DNA of 64,000 nucleotides from Quadrisphaera sp. RL12-1S (GTDB lineage: Bacteria > Actinomycetota > Actinomycetes > Actinomycetales > Quadrisphaeraceae): positions 62,001 through 126,000 of the forward strand of contig NZ_JACNME010000012.1 in NCBI RefSeq assembly GCF_014270065.1, in the 5' to 3' direction. Both the position numbers and the translations under genes were made by a program. Below, piece after piece: positions 14,665 to 22,887 of this stretch. Numbering within the stretch: position 1 is the first letter of the stretch; the number at the start of each line of letters is the position of its first letter. The notes beneath the pieces were generated by a model that did no database searches, was not told where the DNA came from, and saw nothing but the letters and a program-made list of their open reading frames with translations.

Positions 14665-17535
14665 TCACACCCTGTCGAGACGGGCGCTGAGCTGCTGGCG
14701 GCCGGTGATGCCGAGCTTGGCGTAGACCTTCTGCAGGTGGTGCGCCACGGTGCGCGAGCTGATGCCCAGGCTCAGCGCCACCTCGGCGTTGCTGGCCCCC
14801 TGCGCTGCCAGGTGCGCCACCTCGCGCTCCTGGCTGGTGAGCTCGCGCGACCCCACGCGCCGCAGCGGCCGCTGCGGCGCGGTGGCCGCCAGCTCTCGCT
14901 GCGCCTGCCGGGCGAAGCCGGGCATGCCTGCACCCTCGAAGACCTCGGCGGCGCGCTGGAGCGGGTCCCGGGCGGCCACCGCGCGGCGCGCCCGGCGCAG
15001 GAGCATCCCCAGCGCGAGCTGGGCGGTGCCCGTCACCAGGGCGGGACCTCCCTGCGCCGCGGCGGTCGTGAGCAGTGCCTCCTGCTCGGCCAGGTCGTCG
15101 CTGGTCAGCGCTTCGCACAGGAGCCTGCTCACGCGCGCCAGCGGCGCGCCGCTGCCCTGCGCCCACGCGGCCACCTGGTCGAGGACGGCGCGCAGCTCGG
15201 CGGGGTCGGCACCGGACGCCTTGAGGGACATCACGTAGGGGATGGAGCTCACGAGCGCGCCGGTGCTGGGCGCCCGCCCGGCGACCCACAGGGGGCGCAG
15301 CGCCTGCGCCGCCAGCTGTACCTCTCCGCGCAGGCGGTGGCTCTGGGCGTGCGCCCAGCGGGCGCCGTCCGTCTCGGTGGTGAGGGGCTCCACCGGCGGC
15401 AGCGGTCCCTCCAGCTCGCTCGCGCTGTAGCAGCGCACCACGTCCACCACCGCCTGGGCCTGCGCCACCGCCGGGGCCAGCTCCGGGGCGTGCCGCAGCT
15501 GGCCGCGCGCGGCCTCGATGTGCCGCTCCGCCCGGGCGATCGAGCTGTCCAAGCTGGCCGCGTACCGCGCGAGGTGCAGGTCCACCGCCGCGGGACCGGT
15601 GAGGTGCGGCGCCCGAGATCCCGCCACGGCCAGCACGAGGTCACCGCGTCCCAGCGCCCGGGCGACGTCCGCGGCCCACCGGAGCACGGGCACCGGACCG
15701 CGGTCGAGCACGTCGAGCGCCTCGAGCAGCGCCTCCAGCTGCTCCTCCGGCACCGCGTCCCGCCACGGCACCAGCAGGCTCGCCAGGCGCCGGACCCTCG
15801 CGGCGAGGGAGTCCGGCAGCCGCTCGCCCGCACCGCGCAACGCCCGCCCGGCGCTGCTGTCGGTGGTGCTGTCGGCGCTGCGCCGAGCCACCACCGCCAG
15901 CACCGCCGCCGTGAGCAGCGCCTCGTCCTGCGCCAGGGCCGCTGCTCCCCCGGGTCCTCGGTCGCCGTCGTGCTCCTGCCCCGCGCCGTCCGTGCCGGAC
16001 GGCTCGAGGGACTGGCCGACGGCGTCCGCGCAGCGCTGCAGGGCCCGGACCAGCTGGCCCGCGGCCGCCTCGTGCTCTCCCCGCGCCAGGGCCCGCACCG
16101 CGTCCGTGCGCGCCGCGACGGCCTCGTCCAGCGGGGTGCGCGGGGCGCCGGCCCGCTCGGTGAGCACGCCGGCGAGCAGCGTGCGTCCCAGGGCGGAGGC
16201 GACCTCCGCGGCGCGGAGCAGGTCGGTGCGGCGCGCGTCGTCGTCCTCCAGCTGCGCGGCGAGGGTGAGCAGGTCGCCGGCGCGACGCGGGTCGTGGCGC
16301 ACCAGCTCCCGCGCCGCGGCGCGCAGCCGGGGCGCCGCCGCGCCCCGCCGTGCGGTCTCGTCGTGCTCGGGCGGCGCGGAGGGCGCAGCCAGCACGAGGG
16401 CCAGCCCTTCCTGCCGCCGCGCTTCCGCGGCCAACCGCACGGCGAGCTCCGCACGGCCCTGGTCCCGCGCCGTGGCCGCGGCGGGCTCGAGCACCGCCAC
16501 CCAGGCCCGGTGCGCCCGGGACCGCTCCTCGGGCTCCACCCCCTCCGCGGCCACCTCCGCCAGGAGCGGGTCGGGCACGGCCTCGGCCAGCGGCTCGGTC
16601 AGCCCCTCGACGTAGCGGGCGTCCGCGGGGGCGTCGGGGCGGGCGCCACCGGCGAGGAGGTGCTCGGCGCGCCGGACGAGCGGCGCCCCGGCCGGGTCGT
16701 CCAGCAGCCCGGCCAGCAGCAGCCTGCGGCGCTCGGGCTCCGGACGCGTCCGGAGCTCCTGCACCGCTCGCTGCACCCACGGCAGCGCGGCGCTGTGCAG
16801 GGCGACCGTGGTGGCGGTGGGGGCGGAGGCCTGCGCGAGCCGGCCCAGGTCCACCAGCCGGCGGGGGCGGCCCGCCGCGAGCCGCACCACGCGCTCGCGC
16901 GCGTGCGGACCGGAGTCCGGGGCGACCCGCGCCAGCAGCGCCTCGGCCGCCGCGGGCTCCAGCGGGGCCAGCTCCAGCACGCGGTCCGCGTCCGGCCAGT
17001 CCAGGGCCGGCTCCGCTCCCGGGGCCGCCAGGAGCAGGCAGGCCGAGACCCCGGACAGGCGACGGGTGAGGAACCGCAGCACCTCCAGCGAGGCGGGGTC
17101 CGCCCACGGGACGTCGTCGACCGCCAGCAGCACCGGCCGGCTGCGCGCCACGACCTCCAGGCCCCAGAGCACCGCCATGGACAGCGGCACCTGTCCGGGG
17201 GCAGGCACCGCCCAGCCGCTCGCGGTGTCCAGGGCCGCGCGCGGGGCGGGCGCGAGCTCCTCCCCGGCGGCCGCGAGCCGGTCCAGCTCCTCCACGAGGG
17301 GGCTCACCAGCTGCTGCAGCAGGGCGCGTTCGATGCCGGCCTCCTCCTGGACCGCGCGAGCGCGCACCAGGAGCCAGCGGGGCGTGGCCCGCGCGGTGTG
17401 CGCGGCGGCCTCCAGCACGGCGCTGAACCCCGCACCGGGTGGTCCGGTGAGCACCACGGTCGTGCCGCGCCGGGCCGCGGCGCCCTCGAGCGCTGCGGTG
17501 ATGGCGCCCAGCTGCGCCGTCCTGTCGAGGAGCAC
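14665..17535 (-). CDS. LuxR-family regulator with AAA/NB-ARC-like ATPase domain; Walker A lysine missing
   Basis: A large (about 956 aa) LAL-type regulator. The N-terminal NTPase has a Walker A written G-P-P-G-A-G-F-S, with Phe where Lys is required (codon TTC at 17425-17427). The Walker B strand RPVLLAVDDVPWAD is intact. A long TPR-like helical middle follows. The C-terminus is a LuxR helix-turn-helix: LTSQEREVAHLAAQGASNAEVALSLGISSRTVAHHLQKVYAKLGI. I chose GTG 17535 (TACCTG box 7 nt upstream; family-like N-terminus LLDRTAQLGAI); GTG 17559 is the alternative. It is monocistronic and divergent from the USP gene. Ligand and targets unknown. Confidence 0.82.
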   Translation of the reverse strand: MLLDRTAQLGAITAALEGAAARRGTTVVLTGPPGAGFSAVLEAAAHTARATPRWLLVRARAVQEEAGIERALLQQLVSPLVEELDRLAAAGEELAPAPRAALDTASGWAVPAPGQVPLSMAVLWGLEVVARSRPVLLAVDDVPWADPASLEVLRFLTRRLSGVSACLLLAAPGAEPALDWPDADRVLELAPLEPAAAEALLARVAPDSGPHARERVVRLAAGRPRRLVDLGRLAQASAPTATTVALHSAALPWVQRAVQELRTRPEPERRRLLLAGLLDDPAGAPLVRRAEHLLAGGARPDAPADARYVEGLTEPLAEAVPDPLLAEVAAEGVEPEERSRAHRAWVAVLEPAAATARDQGRAELAVRLAAEARRQEGLALVLAAPSAPPEHDETARRGAAAPRLRAAARELVRHDPRRAGDLLTLAAQLEDDDARRTDLLRAAEVASALGRTLLAGVLTERAGAPRTPLDEAVAARTDAVRALARGEHEAAAGQLVRALQRCADAVGQSLEPSGTDGAGQEHDGDRGPGGAAALAQDEALLTAAVLAVVARRSADSTTDSSAGRALRGAGERLPDSLAARVRRLASLLVPWRDAVPEEQLEALLEALDVLDRGPVPVLRWAADVARALGRGDLVLAVAGSRAPHLTGPAAVDLHLARYAASLDSSIARAERHIEAARGQLRHAPELAPAVAQAQAVVDVVRCYSASELEGPLPPVEPLTTETDGARWAHAQSHRLRGEVQLAAQALRPLWVAGRAPSTGALVSSIPYVMSLKASGADPAELRAVLDQVAAWAQGSGAPLARVSRLLCEALTSDDLAEQEALLTTAAAQGGPALVTGTAQLALGMLLRRARRAVAARDPLQRAAEVFEGAGMPGFARQAQRELAATAPQRPLRRVGSRELTSQEREVAHLAAQGASNAEVALSLGISSRTVAHHLQKVYAKLGITGRQQLSARLDRV

Positions 17536-17768
17536 CTCCACACAGGTACCAGAGGACACCGTTGATCACAGCCGGTGACTGGACGTCGCCTGTAAGGCTG
17601 CTGCGCTCATGGGTCCGTCCGCGTCCGGGAGTCCGGCAGCACCGGCAGAGGGGCTACCGGCAGGGATACGGAGTCACCAACAGTGAGACCCCGGGTCATG
17701 GGCAGAGCCCCGGCGGACCTCCTGCGGGGGCTGCCCGTCAGCCTCTTCCCCCCGGCGGGCGCCGGTCG

Positions 17769-17774
17769 TAGCGT
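17769..17774 (+). promoter_or_regulatory. Minus-10 box TAGCGT of the universal stress protein gene
   Basis: TAGCGT lies 55 nt before the GTG at 17830, giving a leader of roughly 50 nt that ends in an AGGGAGGG ribosome binding site. The rest of the 294-bp region shared with the LuxR gene has no other clear signal. Confidence 0.5.
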
Positions 17775-17829
17775 GCGGGGCTCCCGACCGGGCGAGGGCG
17801 CCCGGTCTGAGCAGGCAGGGAGGGCCCGC

Positions 17830-18798
17830 GTGTCCACCTCGGAGCAGCACCGCGACGTCCGCCGCCGACCCGCACCGCCGCCGCCCGGCAGGCGCCACGT
17901 GGTGACCGGGTACGACGGCTCCGAGGGCGCCGAGCGAGCCCTCGCCTGGGCGGCCCGGGAGGCCGAGCGGCTGGACGCCCCGCTGCGGGTGGTGGTGTGC
18001 GTCGACTGGCACCCCGTGGCCAGCCCGGAGGCCGCCGGCGCCCTGCTGGCACCGCCGGACCTGCGCCGACTCGGCGAGGAGCTCGCCGAGCGGGCCGCCA
18101 CCCGGGTCCACGAGGAGCACCCGGGGCTGGCCCTGACCACCGCCGTGCACGACTGGGCCTCCGCCGTCCCGGTGCTGCTGGAGGAGAGCGGCGCGGCGCG
18201 GCTGGTGGTGCTGGGCTCGCGCGGCCACGGCGCCTTCGCCGACCTCATGCTCGGCTCCACCAGCGCGCAGGTGGCCGTGCACGCGCGCTGCCCCGTCGTC
18301 GTCGTCAGACCCCCCGAGGGGCGACCAGCGGGGACGACGACGGCGATGACGATGGTGGAGCGCGGCGTCGTCGTGGGCGCCGACAGCTCACCGACCGCCC
18401 GGTGCGCCCTGCGCTTCGCCCTGCGGGCGGCCGCGGTGCGCGGCACCGAGGTGACGGCCGTGCGCGCGTGGCAGCCGCCGTCCCTGTGGGGTGCCAGCCA
18501 GCACGGGCCCGCGCACCAGCAGCTGCTGGCGCTGGAGCGCGCCCAGGCCGACCTGCTCGAGGAGGTGGTCCGCGAGGCGCAGGCGGCGGACGGGACGGGC
18601 GTGGTGGTGCACCGGCGGGTGGTGCGCGAGCACCCCGCAGCGGCGCTGCTGCACGCCGCCGCCGGGGCGGAGCTGCTGGTGGTGGGCTCACGCGGGTCCG
18701 GCGGGTTCCGCGGCCTGCTGCTGGGGTCGGTGAGCCGCGCGGTCATCCACCACGCGCGCACCGCCGTGGCCGTGGTGCACGGGGACCGGGACGACTGA
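17830..18798 (+). CDS. Universal stress protein with two USP domains
   Basis: A 322-aa tandem UspA protein. Domain 1 (about 20-165) starts HVVTGYDGSEGAERALAWA and ends with the ATP-binding pattern GSRGHGAFADLMLGSTSAQVAVHARCPVVVV. Domain 2 (about 178-318) starts VVVGADSSPTARCALRFAL and ends GSRGSGGFRGLLLGSVSRAVIHHARTAVAVV. Both keep the G-x2-G-x9-G-S/T motif, so both probably bind ATP. In actinobacteria such proteins are usually induced by hypoxia or stationary phase. The start is backed by AGGGAGGG. Divergent from the LuxR gene, followed after 38 bp by HelD. Confidence 0.9.
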   Translation: MSTSEQHRDVRRRPAPPPPGRRHVVTGYDGSEGAERALAWAAREAERLDAPLRVVVCVDWHPVASPEAAGALLAPPDLRRLGEELAERAATRVHEEHPGLALTTAVHDWASAVPVLLEESGAARLVVLGSRGHGAFADLMLGSTSAQVAVHARCPVVVVRPPEGRPAGTTTAMTMVERGVVVGADSSPTARCALRFALRAAAVRGTEVTAVRAWQPPSLWGASQHGPAHQQLLALERAQADLLEEVVREAQAADGTGVVVHRRVVREHPAAALLHAAAGAELLVVGSRGSGGFRGLLLGSVSRAVIHHARTAVAVVHGDRDD

Positions 18799-18821
18799 CC
18801 CACCGCACCGGCGGGGCGCGG

Positions 18822-18827
18822 TAGGTT
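18822..18827 (+). promoter_or_regulatory. Minus-10-like box TAGGTT before the HelD gene
   Basis: TAGGTT is followed by 9 nt and the GTG at 18837, slightly longer than the 7-nt gap of the other leaderless genes here. No Shine-Dalgarno is visible, so a leaderless or nearly leaderless mRNA is likely. Confidence 0.45.
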
Positions 18828-18836
18828 CTCCGGCTC

Positions 18837-20909
18837 GTGGCTCGCTCCGACGCAAGCACCTCCCCCCTCCCCCCTGATCCCGTGCTCGCCGCCGAGGGCG
18901 CCTTCCTCGAGCACGTCGGCGACTGCCTGGCGCACATGCGCAGCACCGCCGAGGCGCTCGTGGACGTCGGCGGTGACGCCTACGCCTCCGAGCGGCTCGG
19001 GGCCCAGCGCGCCGAGCGGCTGCGCGCCCTGGCCGACCTGCCCGACGTCCCGGCGTTCTTCGGGCGCATCGACGACCCGGGGCGCGCGCTGCACATCGGG
19101 CGCCGCCACGTGGTGGACCCGGCGGGCGACCCGCAGGTCATCGACTGGCGCGCGCCCGTCAGCCGCACCTACTACCAGGCCAGCGCCGCCGACCCCCAGG
19201 GCCTGCTGCTGCGCCGGCGCTTCGGCTTCTCCCGCGGCGAGCTGACCAGCTACGAGGACGAGGACCTCGCCGGAGCGGGCGGCCCGCCACCGGAGGACGA
19301 CGGCGGGCCCGCGCTCGGGGCTCTGGTGGTCGCGGAGATCGAGCGCCCGCGCAGCGGGCCCATGCGCGACATCGTCGCCACCATCCAGCCCGACCAGGAC
19401 GACATCGTCCGCGCCCCGATCGAGGAGTCCGTCTGCATCCAGGGTGCCCCGGGCACCGGCAAGACCGCCGTCGGGCTGCACCGCGCGGCGTTCCTGCTCT
19501 ACAGCCACGCGGAGCGGCTGCGCCGCAGCGGCGTGCTGGTGGTGGGCCCGAACCGGGCGTTCCTGCACTACATCGACCAGGTGCTGCCCGCCCTGGGCGA
19601 GGTGGACGTCACCCAGCGCACGGTCGCCGACCTCGGCCCCGCGGTGGCGGTCCGCGCCGTCGACGCCCCTGAGGTCGAGGCCGTCAAGGCCGACCCGCGC
19701 CTGGCTCAGGTGCTCCTGCGGGCGCTGCTGGACGGCGTGCGCGAGCCCGTCGGGGACGTCGAGGACGTCGTCCTGGAGCTGGCGGACCGGCGCTACCGGG
19801 TGCGGGCGCACCGGGTGGCGGCCGTGGTGCGCACCCTGGCGGAGAAGGTCGCCGCCCCGGCGGAGCGCCGCGAGGTCTACTACGCCGCGGCGCGCACCCG
19901 GCTGGCGAGGGCCGTCGCCGAGGACGCCCGCCGCCAGGGCGAGGCCGCCGGCTTCGCCCCCACCGACGGCGAGACCGCGCGGGCCGCGCGCAGCAAGCCG
20001 GTCAAGGCCGCGGTCGACGCCCTCTGGCCGGCGCGCCGCGCCGTCGACCTGCTCGCGGACCTCTACAGCGACCCGGCGCTGCTGGCCCGGGCCGCCGAGG
20101 GGCTCCTGGACGCCGACGAGCAGGCCGCCCTGCGCTGGGAGACGCGCCCCCGCTCGCTGGCCCGCGCCCCCTGGACGGCGGCCGACGTCGTCCTGCTCGA
20201 CGAGGTCGAGGGGCTGCTGGAGCGCCCGGAGACCTTCGAGCACATCGTCGTCGACGAGGCCCAGGACCTCACCGCCATGCAGTGCCGCGCGATCGGGCGG
20301 CGGCTGGCCACCGGGTCGCTCACGGTCCTCGGCGACCTCGCGCAGGCCACCCACCACGCCTCCCTGGGGCGCTGGTCCGCGGTGATGAGCCACCTGGGCC
20401 GACCGCAGGCGACCGTGCGGCCCCTCACGGTCGGCTACCGCGTGCCGGGTGAGGTGCTCGACTTCGCCGCCCGGCTGCTGCCCTCGATCGCCCCCGACCT
20501 GCCCGGTCCGCGGGCGGCCCGGCGCGCCCCCGGCTCGCTGCGGCTGCGTGAGGCCGCCGACCTGGTGGAGGTGACCGCCGAACGCGCCGCCCAGGAGGGG
20601 TCGACGGCCGTCATCTGCACCGACGCCGCCGTCGAGGCCACCGCCGACGCGCTGCGGGCGGCGGGTCTCGACGTCGCCGTGCTCGGGGACAGCGGCACCG
20701 GAGACCAGCTCTCCGGTCACGTGGTGGTGGTCCCGGCCGGCCTCGCGAAGGGCCTCGAGCACGACCACGTCGTCGTGCTCGACCCCGCCGCCGTCGTCGC
20801 GGCCGAGCCCCGCGGCCTGCAGCGCCTCTACGTGGTGCTCACCCGAGCCGTCACGAGCCTCACGGTGGTCGGCGCCGAGGGCCTCCCCGCCCCCCTCACC
20901 CCACCGTGA
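18837..20909 (+). CDS. helD: HelD-type RNA polymerase recycling ATPase (UvrD/Rep superfamily 1)
   Basis: A 690-aa superfamily 1 helicase-like protein. The N-terminus has the long helical arm (AFLEHVGDCLAHMRSTAEALV), then VIDWRAPVSRTYYQA, a pattern typical of HelD. Walker A is GAPGTGKTAVGLHR (about 203-216). Motif II is VVDEAQDLTAMQ, and motifs IV-VI include LTVGYRVPGEVLDFA, LAKGLEHDHVVVL and LYVVLTRA. HelD binds RNA polymerase, pries DNA out and recycles stalled complexes; actinobacterial forms can also give rifampicin tolerance. Its TGA stop lies inside a direct repeat shared with the convergent gene. Distinguished from UvrD by length and the N-terminal arm. Confidence 0.85.
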   Translation: MARSDASTSPLPPDPVLAAEGAFLEHVGDCLAHMRSTAEALVDVGGDAYASERLGAQRAERLRALADLPDVPAFFGRIDDPGRALHIGRRHVVDPAGDPQVIDWRAPVSRTYYQASAADPQGLLLRRRFGFSRGELTSYEDEDLAGAGGPPPEDDGGPALGALVVAEIERPRSGPMRDIVATIQPDQDDIVRAPIEESVCIQGAPGTGKTAVGLHRAAFLLYSHAERLRRSGVLVVGPNRAFLHYIDQVLPALGEVDVTQRTVADLGPAVAVRAVDAPEVEAVKADPRLAQVLLRALLDGVREPVGDVEDVVLELADRRYRVRAHRVAAVVRTLAEKVAAPAERREVYYAAARTRLARAVAEDARRQGEAAGFAPTDGETARAARSKPVKAAVDALWPARRAVDLLADLYSDPALLARAAEGLLDADEQAALRWETRPRSLARAPWTAADVVLLDEVEGLLERPETFEHIVVDEAQDLTAMQCRAIGRRLATGSLTVLGDLAQATHHASLGRWSAVMSHLGRPQATVRPLTVGYRVPGEVLDFAARLLPSIAPDLPGPRAARRAPGSLRLREAADLVEVTAERAAQEGSTAVICTDAAVEATADALRAAGLDVAVLGDSGTGDQLSGHVVVVPAGLAKGLEHDHVVVLDPAAVVAAEPRGLQRLYVVLTRAVTSLTVVGAEGLPAPLTPP

Positions 20910-20947
20910 TCATGGGCGTTGTGCGCACACCCCACCGTGATCATGGG
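20897..20947. repeat. Two 20-bp direct repeats CACCCCACCGTGATCATGGG, period 31
   Basis: Copies at 20897-20916 and 20928-20947 are identical. Each contains TGATCA. In copy 1 the TGA ends HelD on the plus strand; in copy 2 the TCA is the stop of the DUF6328 gene on the minus strand. The core CGTGATCATG appears again at 22255-22264 at the edge of a long inverted repeat. Confidence 0.8.
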
Positions 20948-21474
20948 GTGGGCTGGCGGGTGGTGCGCAGCGCGCGGCGGCGCAGCGTGAACGGCAGCAC
21001 GCCCCACAGCCCGGCGAAGACGACGACGGCGACACCACCGGCCACGAGGCCCGGGCCGCCGCCCAGGAGCACCGCCACCACCAGCAGGACGACGGCGACC
21101 AGCGCCCCCGCCAGGCACGCCAGCCCCGCCACGGCGCAGCGGTGCCCGACGGCCACCAGCTCCGCGCGAGCGCGGCGCCGGAACAGGGCCCGGTGCACGC
21201 TGACCGGCGCGGCGAACAGGGCCGTGGCCAGCACCGCCAGCCCCACCGCCACGAGGTAGACCACCACCTGCCAGGTGGGCGCCTGCTCGAAGCGGGACTG
21301 GAACGGCAGCGTCAGCAGGAAGCCGGTGAGCACCTGCACGCCGGTCTGGACCACGCGCAGCTCCTGGAGCAGCTCGACCCAGTGGCGGTCCAGCTGCGCC
21401 AGCGCGGTCTCACCGCGCTCGTCGCGCCACCCGGCGCTGGTCGTCGGCTGTCCGGGCTGCTCCACGCCGGCCAT
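20941..21474 (-). CDS. DUF6328 family membrane protein
   Basis: A 177-aa protein with a soluble N-terminus (DERGETALAQLDRHWVELLQELRVVQTGVQVLTGFLLTLPFQSRF) and about four transmembrane helices, the layout of DUF6328 proteins of actinobacteria. The charged helix before the first membrane span is the most conserved part. Function unknown. I chose the ATG at 21474, preceded by GGGGA; an upstream in-frame extension to 21513 is unlikely. It is divergent from the gene at 21516 and converges with HelD. Confidence 0.75.
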   Translation of the reverse strand: MAGVEQPGQPTTSAGWRDERGETALAQLDRHWVELLQELRVVQTGVQVLTGFLLTLPFQSRFEQAPTWQVVVYLVAVGLAVLATALFAAPVSVHRALFRRRARAELVAVGHRCAVAGLACLAGALVAVVLLVVAVLLGGGPGLVAGGVAVVVFAGLWGVLPFTLRRRALRTTRQPTP

Positions 21475-21515
21475 GGTCGCTGGTCCCCGTCGAGGCCGCC
21501 CGGGAGGATGCACCG

Positions 21516-22247
21516 GTGGATGATCCGCTGCTCGCCGTGGCCCCCGCGGAGGTGGGCCTGCTGCTGCAGCGCAGGTCGCACCCGCGGCTGGTGGGGGCGG
21601 CGCTGCTCGGCCTCGCCGGTCGCGGACTCCTGCGCGTGGAGTGCACCTCGCCGAACCGGTTCCAGGTGGAGCCGTCGTGGCACCTGGAGGTCGTCGACGA
21701 CGGCGGCGGCAGTCCGAGCCTGCGGTCGCACGAGGAACAGCTGCTGGAGGTGGTGCAGCGCCTGGTGTCCAGGCGCACCGGCGCGCGTCGCGAGGTGCGG
21801 GACCTCGACGACGTCGACGAGCTGCGGGGCTCCGCCGGGTCCACGCGCGTCGAGCGGGCTCTGCGACGTGACGCGGCGGAGCGCGGCTGGCTCACCGCTC
21901 CCCCGCGCCGCAGGCCCACGGCGTCAGCGCGGGCACTGCGGCCGCTGGCCCTCGAGACCCGTGAGCGCCTGCTGGCCGGTGGCGCGCCGTGGACGTCGCC
22001 GCTGCTCGCCCTGGCTACGGCGCTGGACGCGCTGCCCCCCGAGCGCGCCGGCGCCCCGCGGTCGGGCACCCCGGCAGCGGACGAGGACGGGCCGGCCTGG
22101 TTCGTCCCCGGGCGCCGCCCGCAGGACCGGGGGTGGCCGGGAGCGCTGCAGCTGGCGCGAGCCGTGGCGGCGCCGCACGCCTCCGGAGGCCTCGACTGGG
22201 GCTCGGTGCCGGAACTGGTGGGGTCGCTGCTCGACCTGTGGCGCTGA
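21516..22247 (+). CDS. Hypothetical protein, partly resembling the DUF2207/TIGR04222 C-terminal region
   Basis: A 243-aa soluble protein. The opening PAEVGLLLQRRSHPRLVGAALLGLAGRGLLRVE resembles the winged-helix-like segment repeated in DUF2207 and TIGR04222 membrane proteins, but the membrane segments of those families are missing. A second similar segment starts at LRSHEEQLLEVVQRLV. The C-terminal 80 residues are Pro/Gly-rich with no motif. A GGGAGGA ribosome binding site 4 nt upstream supports the GTG. It is divergent from the DUF6328 gene and ends just before the 25-bp inverted repeat. I do not know its role. Confidence 0.6.
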   Translation: MDDPLLAVAPAEVGLLLQRRSHPRLVGAALLGLAGRGLLRVECTSPNRFQVEPSWHLEVVDDGGGSPSLRSHEEQLLEVVQRLVSRRTGARREVRDLDDVDELRGSAGSTRVERALRRDAAERGWLTAPPRRRPTASARALRPLALETRERLLAGGAPWTSPLLALATALDALPPERAGAPRSGTPAADEDGPAWFVPGRRPQDRGWPGALQLARAVAAPHASGGLDWGSVPELVGSLLDLWR

Positions 22248-22257
22248 TCGCCCACGT

Positions 22258-22312
22258 GATCATGCAGAAGACCCGCACCTGAGCGCGTCAGGTGCGGGTC
22301 TTCTGCATGATC
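22258..22312. terminator. Perfect 25-bp inverted repeat between convergent genes
   Basis: The arm at 22258-22282 (starting GATCATGCAGAAGACC) is repeated as its exact reverse complement at 22288-22312 around a 5-nt loop GCGCG. It lies between the stop at 22247 (plus) and the stop at 22367 (minus), so it can end transcription both ways, although no U-tract follows. The outer bases GATCATG match the direct repeats at 20.9 kb. Confidence 0.75.
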
Positions 22313-22366
22313 GGCGACCGCGCGACCAGGAGATCAGGTGACCGCGAGGTCGGAGGGCGGGTCCCG

Positions 22367-22729
22367 TCAGCTGGCGGCGGACAGGAACGCGGCGACCGCG
22401 TCGGGGTTGGACAGCGCGATGGACAGGTCGAGCAGGTCGTCCATGGTGAGGACGGGTCCGGCGTGGTCCTCCAGCGCTTCCAGGGGCAGGCTCGCCACGC
22501 GGACGCCGCGGGCGGACAGGCCGGTGACCACGCGCTCGGAGGCCTGCTTGGTGACCAGGCCGGAGCACTTGGGGCAGGTGAACTGGTAGAAGCTGCGCGC
22601 CGCGTCGGAGGCGCACACCACCAGGTCGAAGCTGTCGGCCGGCAGGGTCATGGCCCCGCAGACCGGGCACGAGCACGTGATCCGCGCCGGCTCGCCGGCA
22701 CGGGGGGCGGGAGTGGTCGGGTCGGGCAC
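22367..22729 (-). CDS. Small zinc-ribbon protein, function unknown
   Basis: A 120-aa protein with two CxxC pairs, SCPVCGAM near residue 20 and TCPKCSG near residue 51, spaced like a zinc ribbon. The C-terminal half is acidic and helical (LEALEDHAGPVLTMDDLLDLSIAL). It occurs as a stand-alone small protein and no enzyme domain is present. GAGGAGG lies 5 nt before the GTG at 22729, a strong start. It is monocistronic and shares the inverted-repeat terminator with the convergent gene at 21516. Metal binding is inferred from the cysteines. Confidence 0.7.
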   Translation of the reverse strand: MPDPTTPAPRAGEPARITCSCPVCGAMTLPADSFDLVVCASDAARSFYQFTCPKCSGLVTKQASERVVTGLSARGVRVASLPLEALEDHAGPVLTMDDLLDLSIALSNPDAVAAFLSAAS

Positions 22730-22860
22730 GGTGGCCTCCTCGGGTCCTGCGGTCCGTGGTCAGACGCTAGGCCTCCGACCCCCCTCTTCGCGGGAGGCTC
22801 GCCGAACTCGTGGTGGCAGATCGGTCACAGCGCGCACCCACGCCTCCTCAGGTCGACAGA

Positions 22861-22879
22861 TGCATAAGCGAGTGATACA
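22861..22879. promoter_or_regulatory. Imperfect dyad TGCATAAGCGAGTGATACA, likely MarR operator
   Basis: The ends TGyAT and ATrCA are symmetric and the centre is not. It is strikingly AT-rich for this genome and lies 9-27 nt before the GTG of the MarR gene, overlapping the probable minus-10 (TACAAA at 22876-22881). Autorepression of the MarR/MFS operon is inferred. Confidence 0.5.
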
Positions 22880-22887
22880 AATGACGG

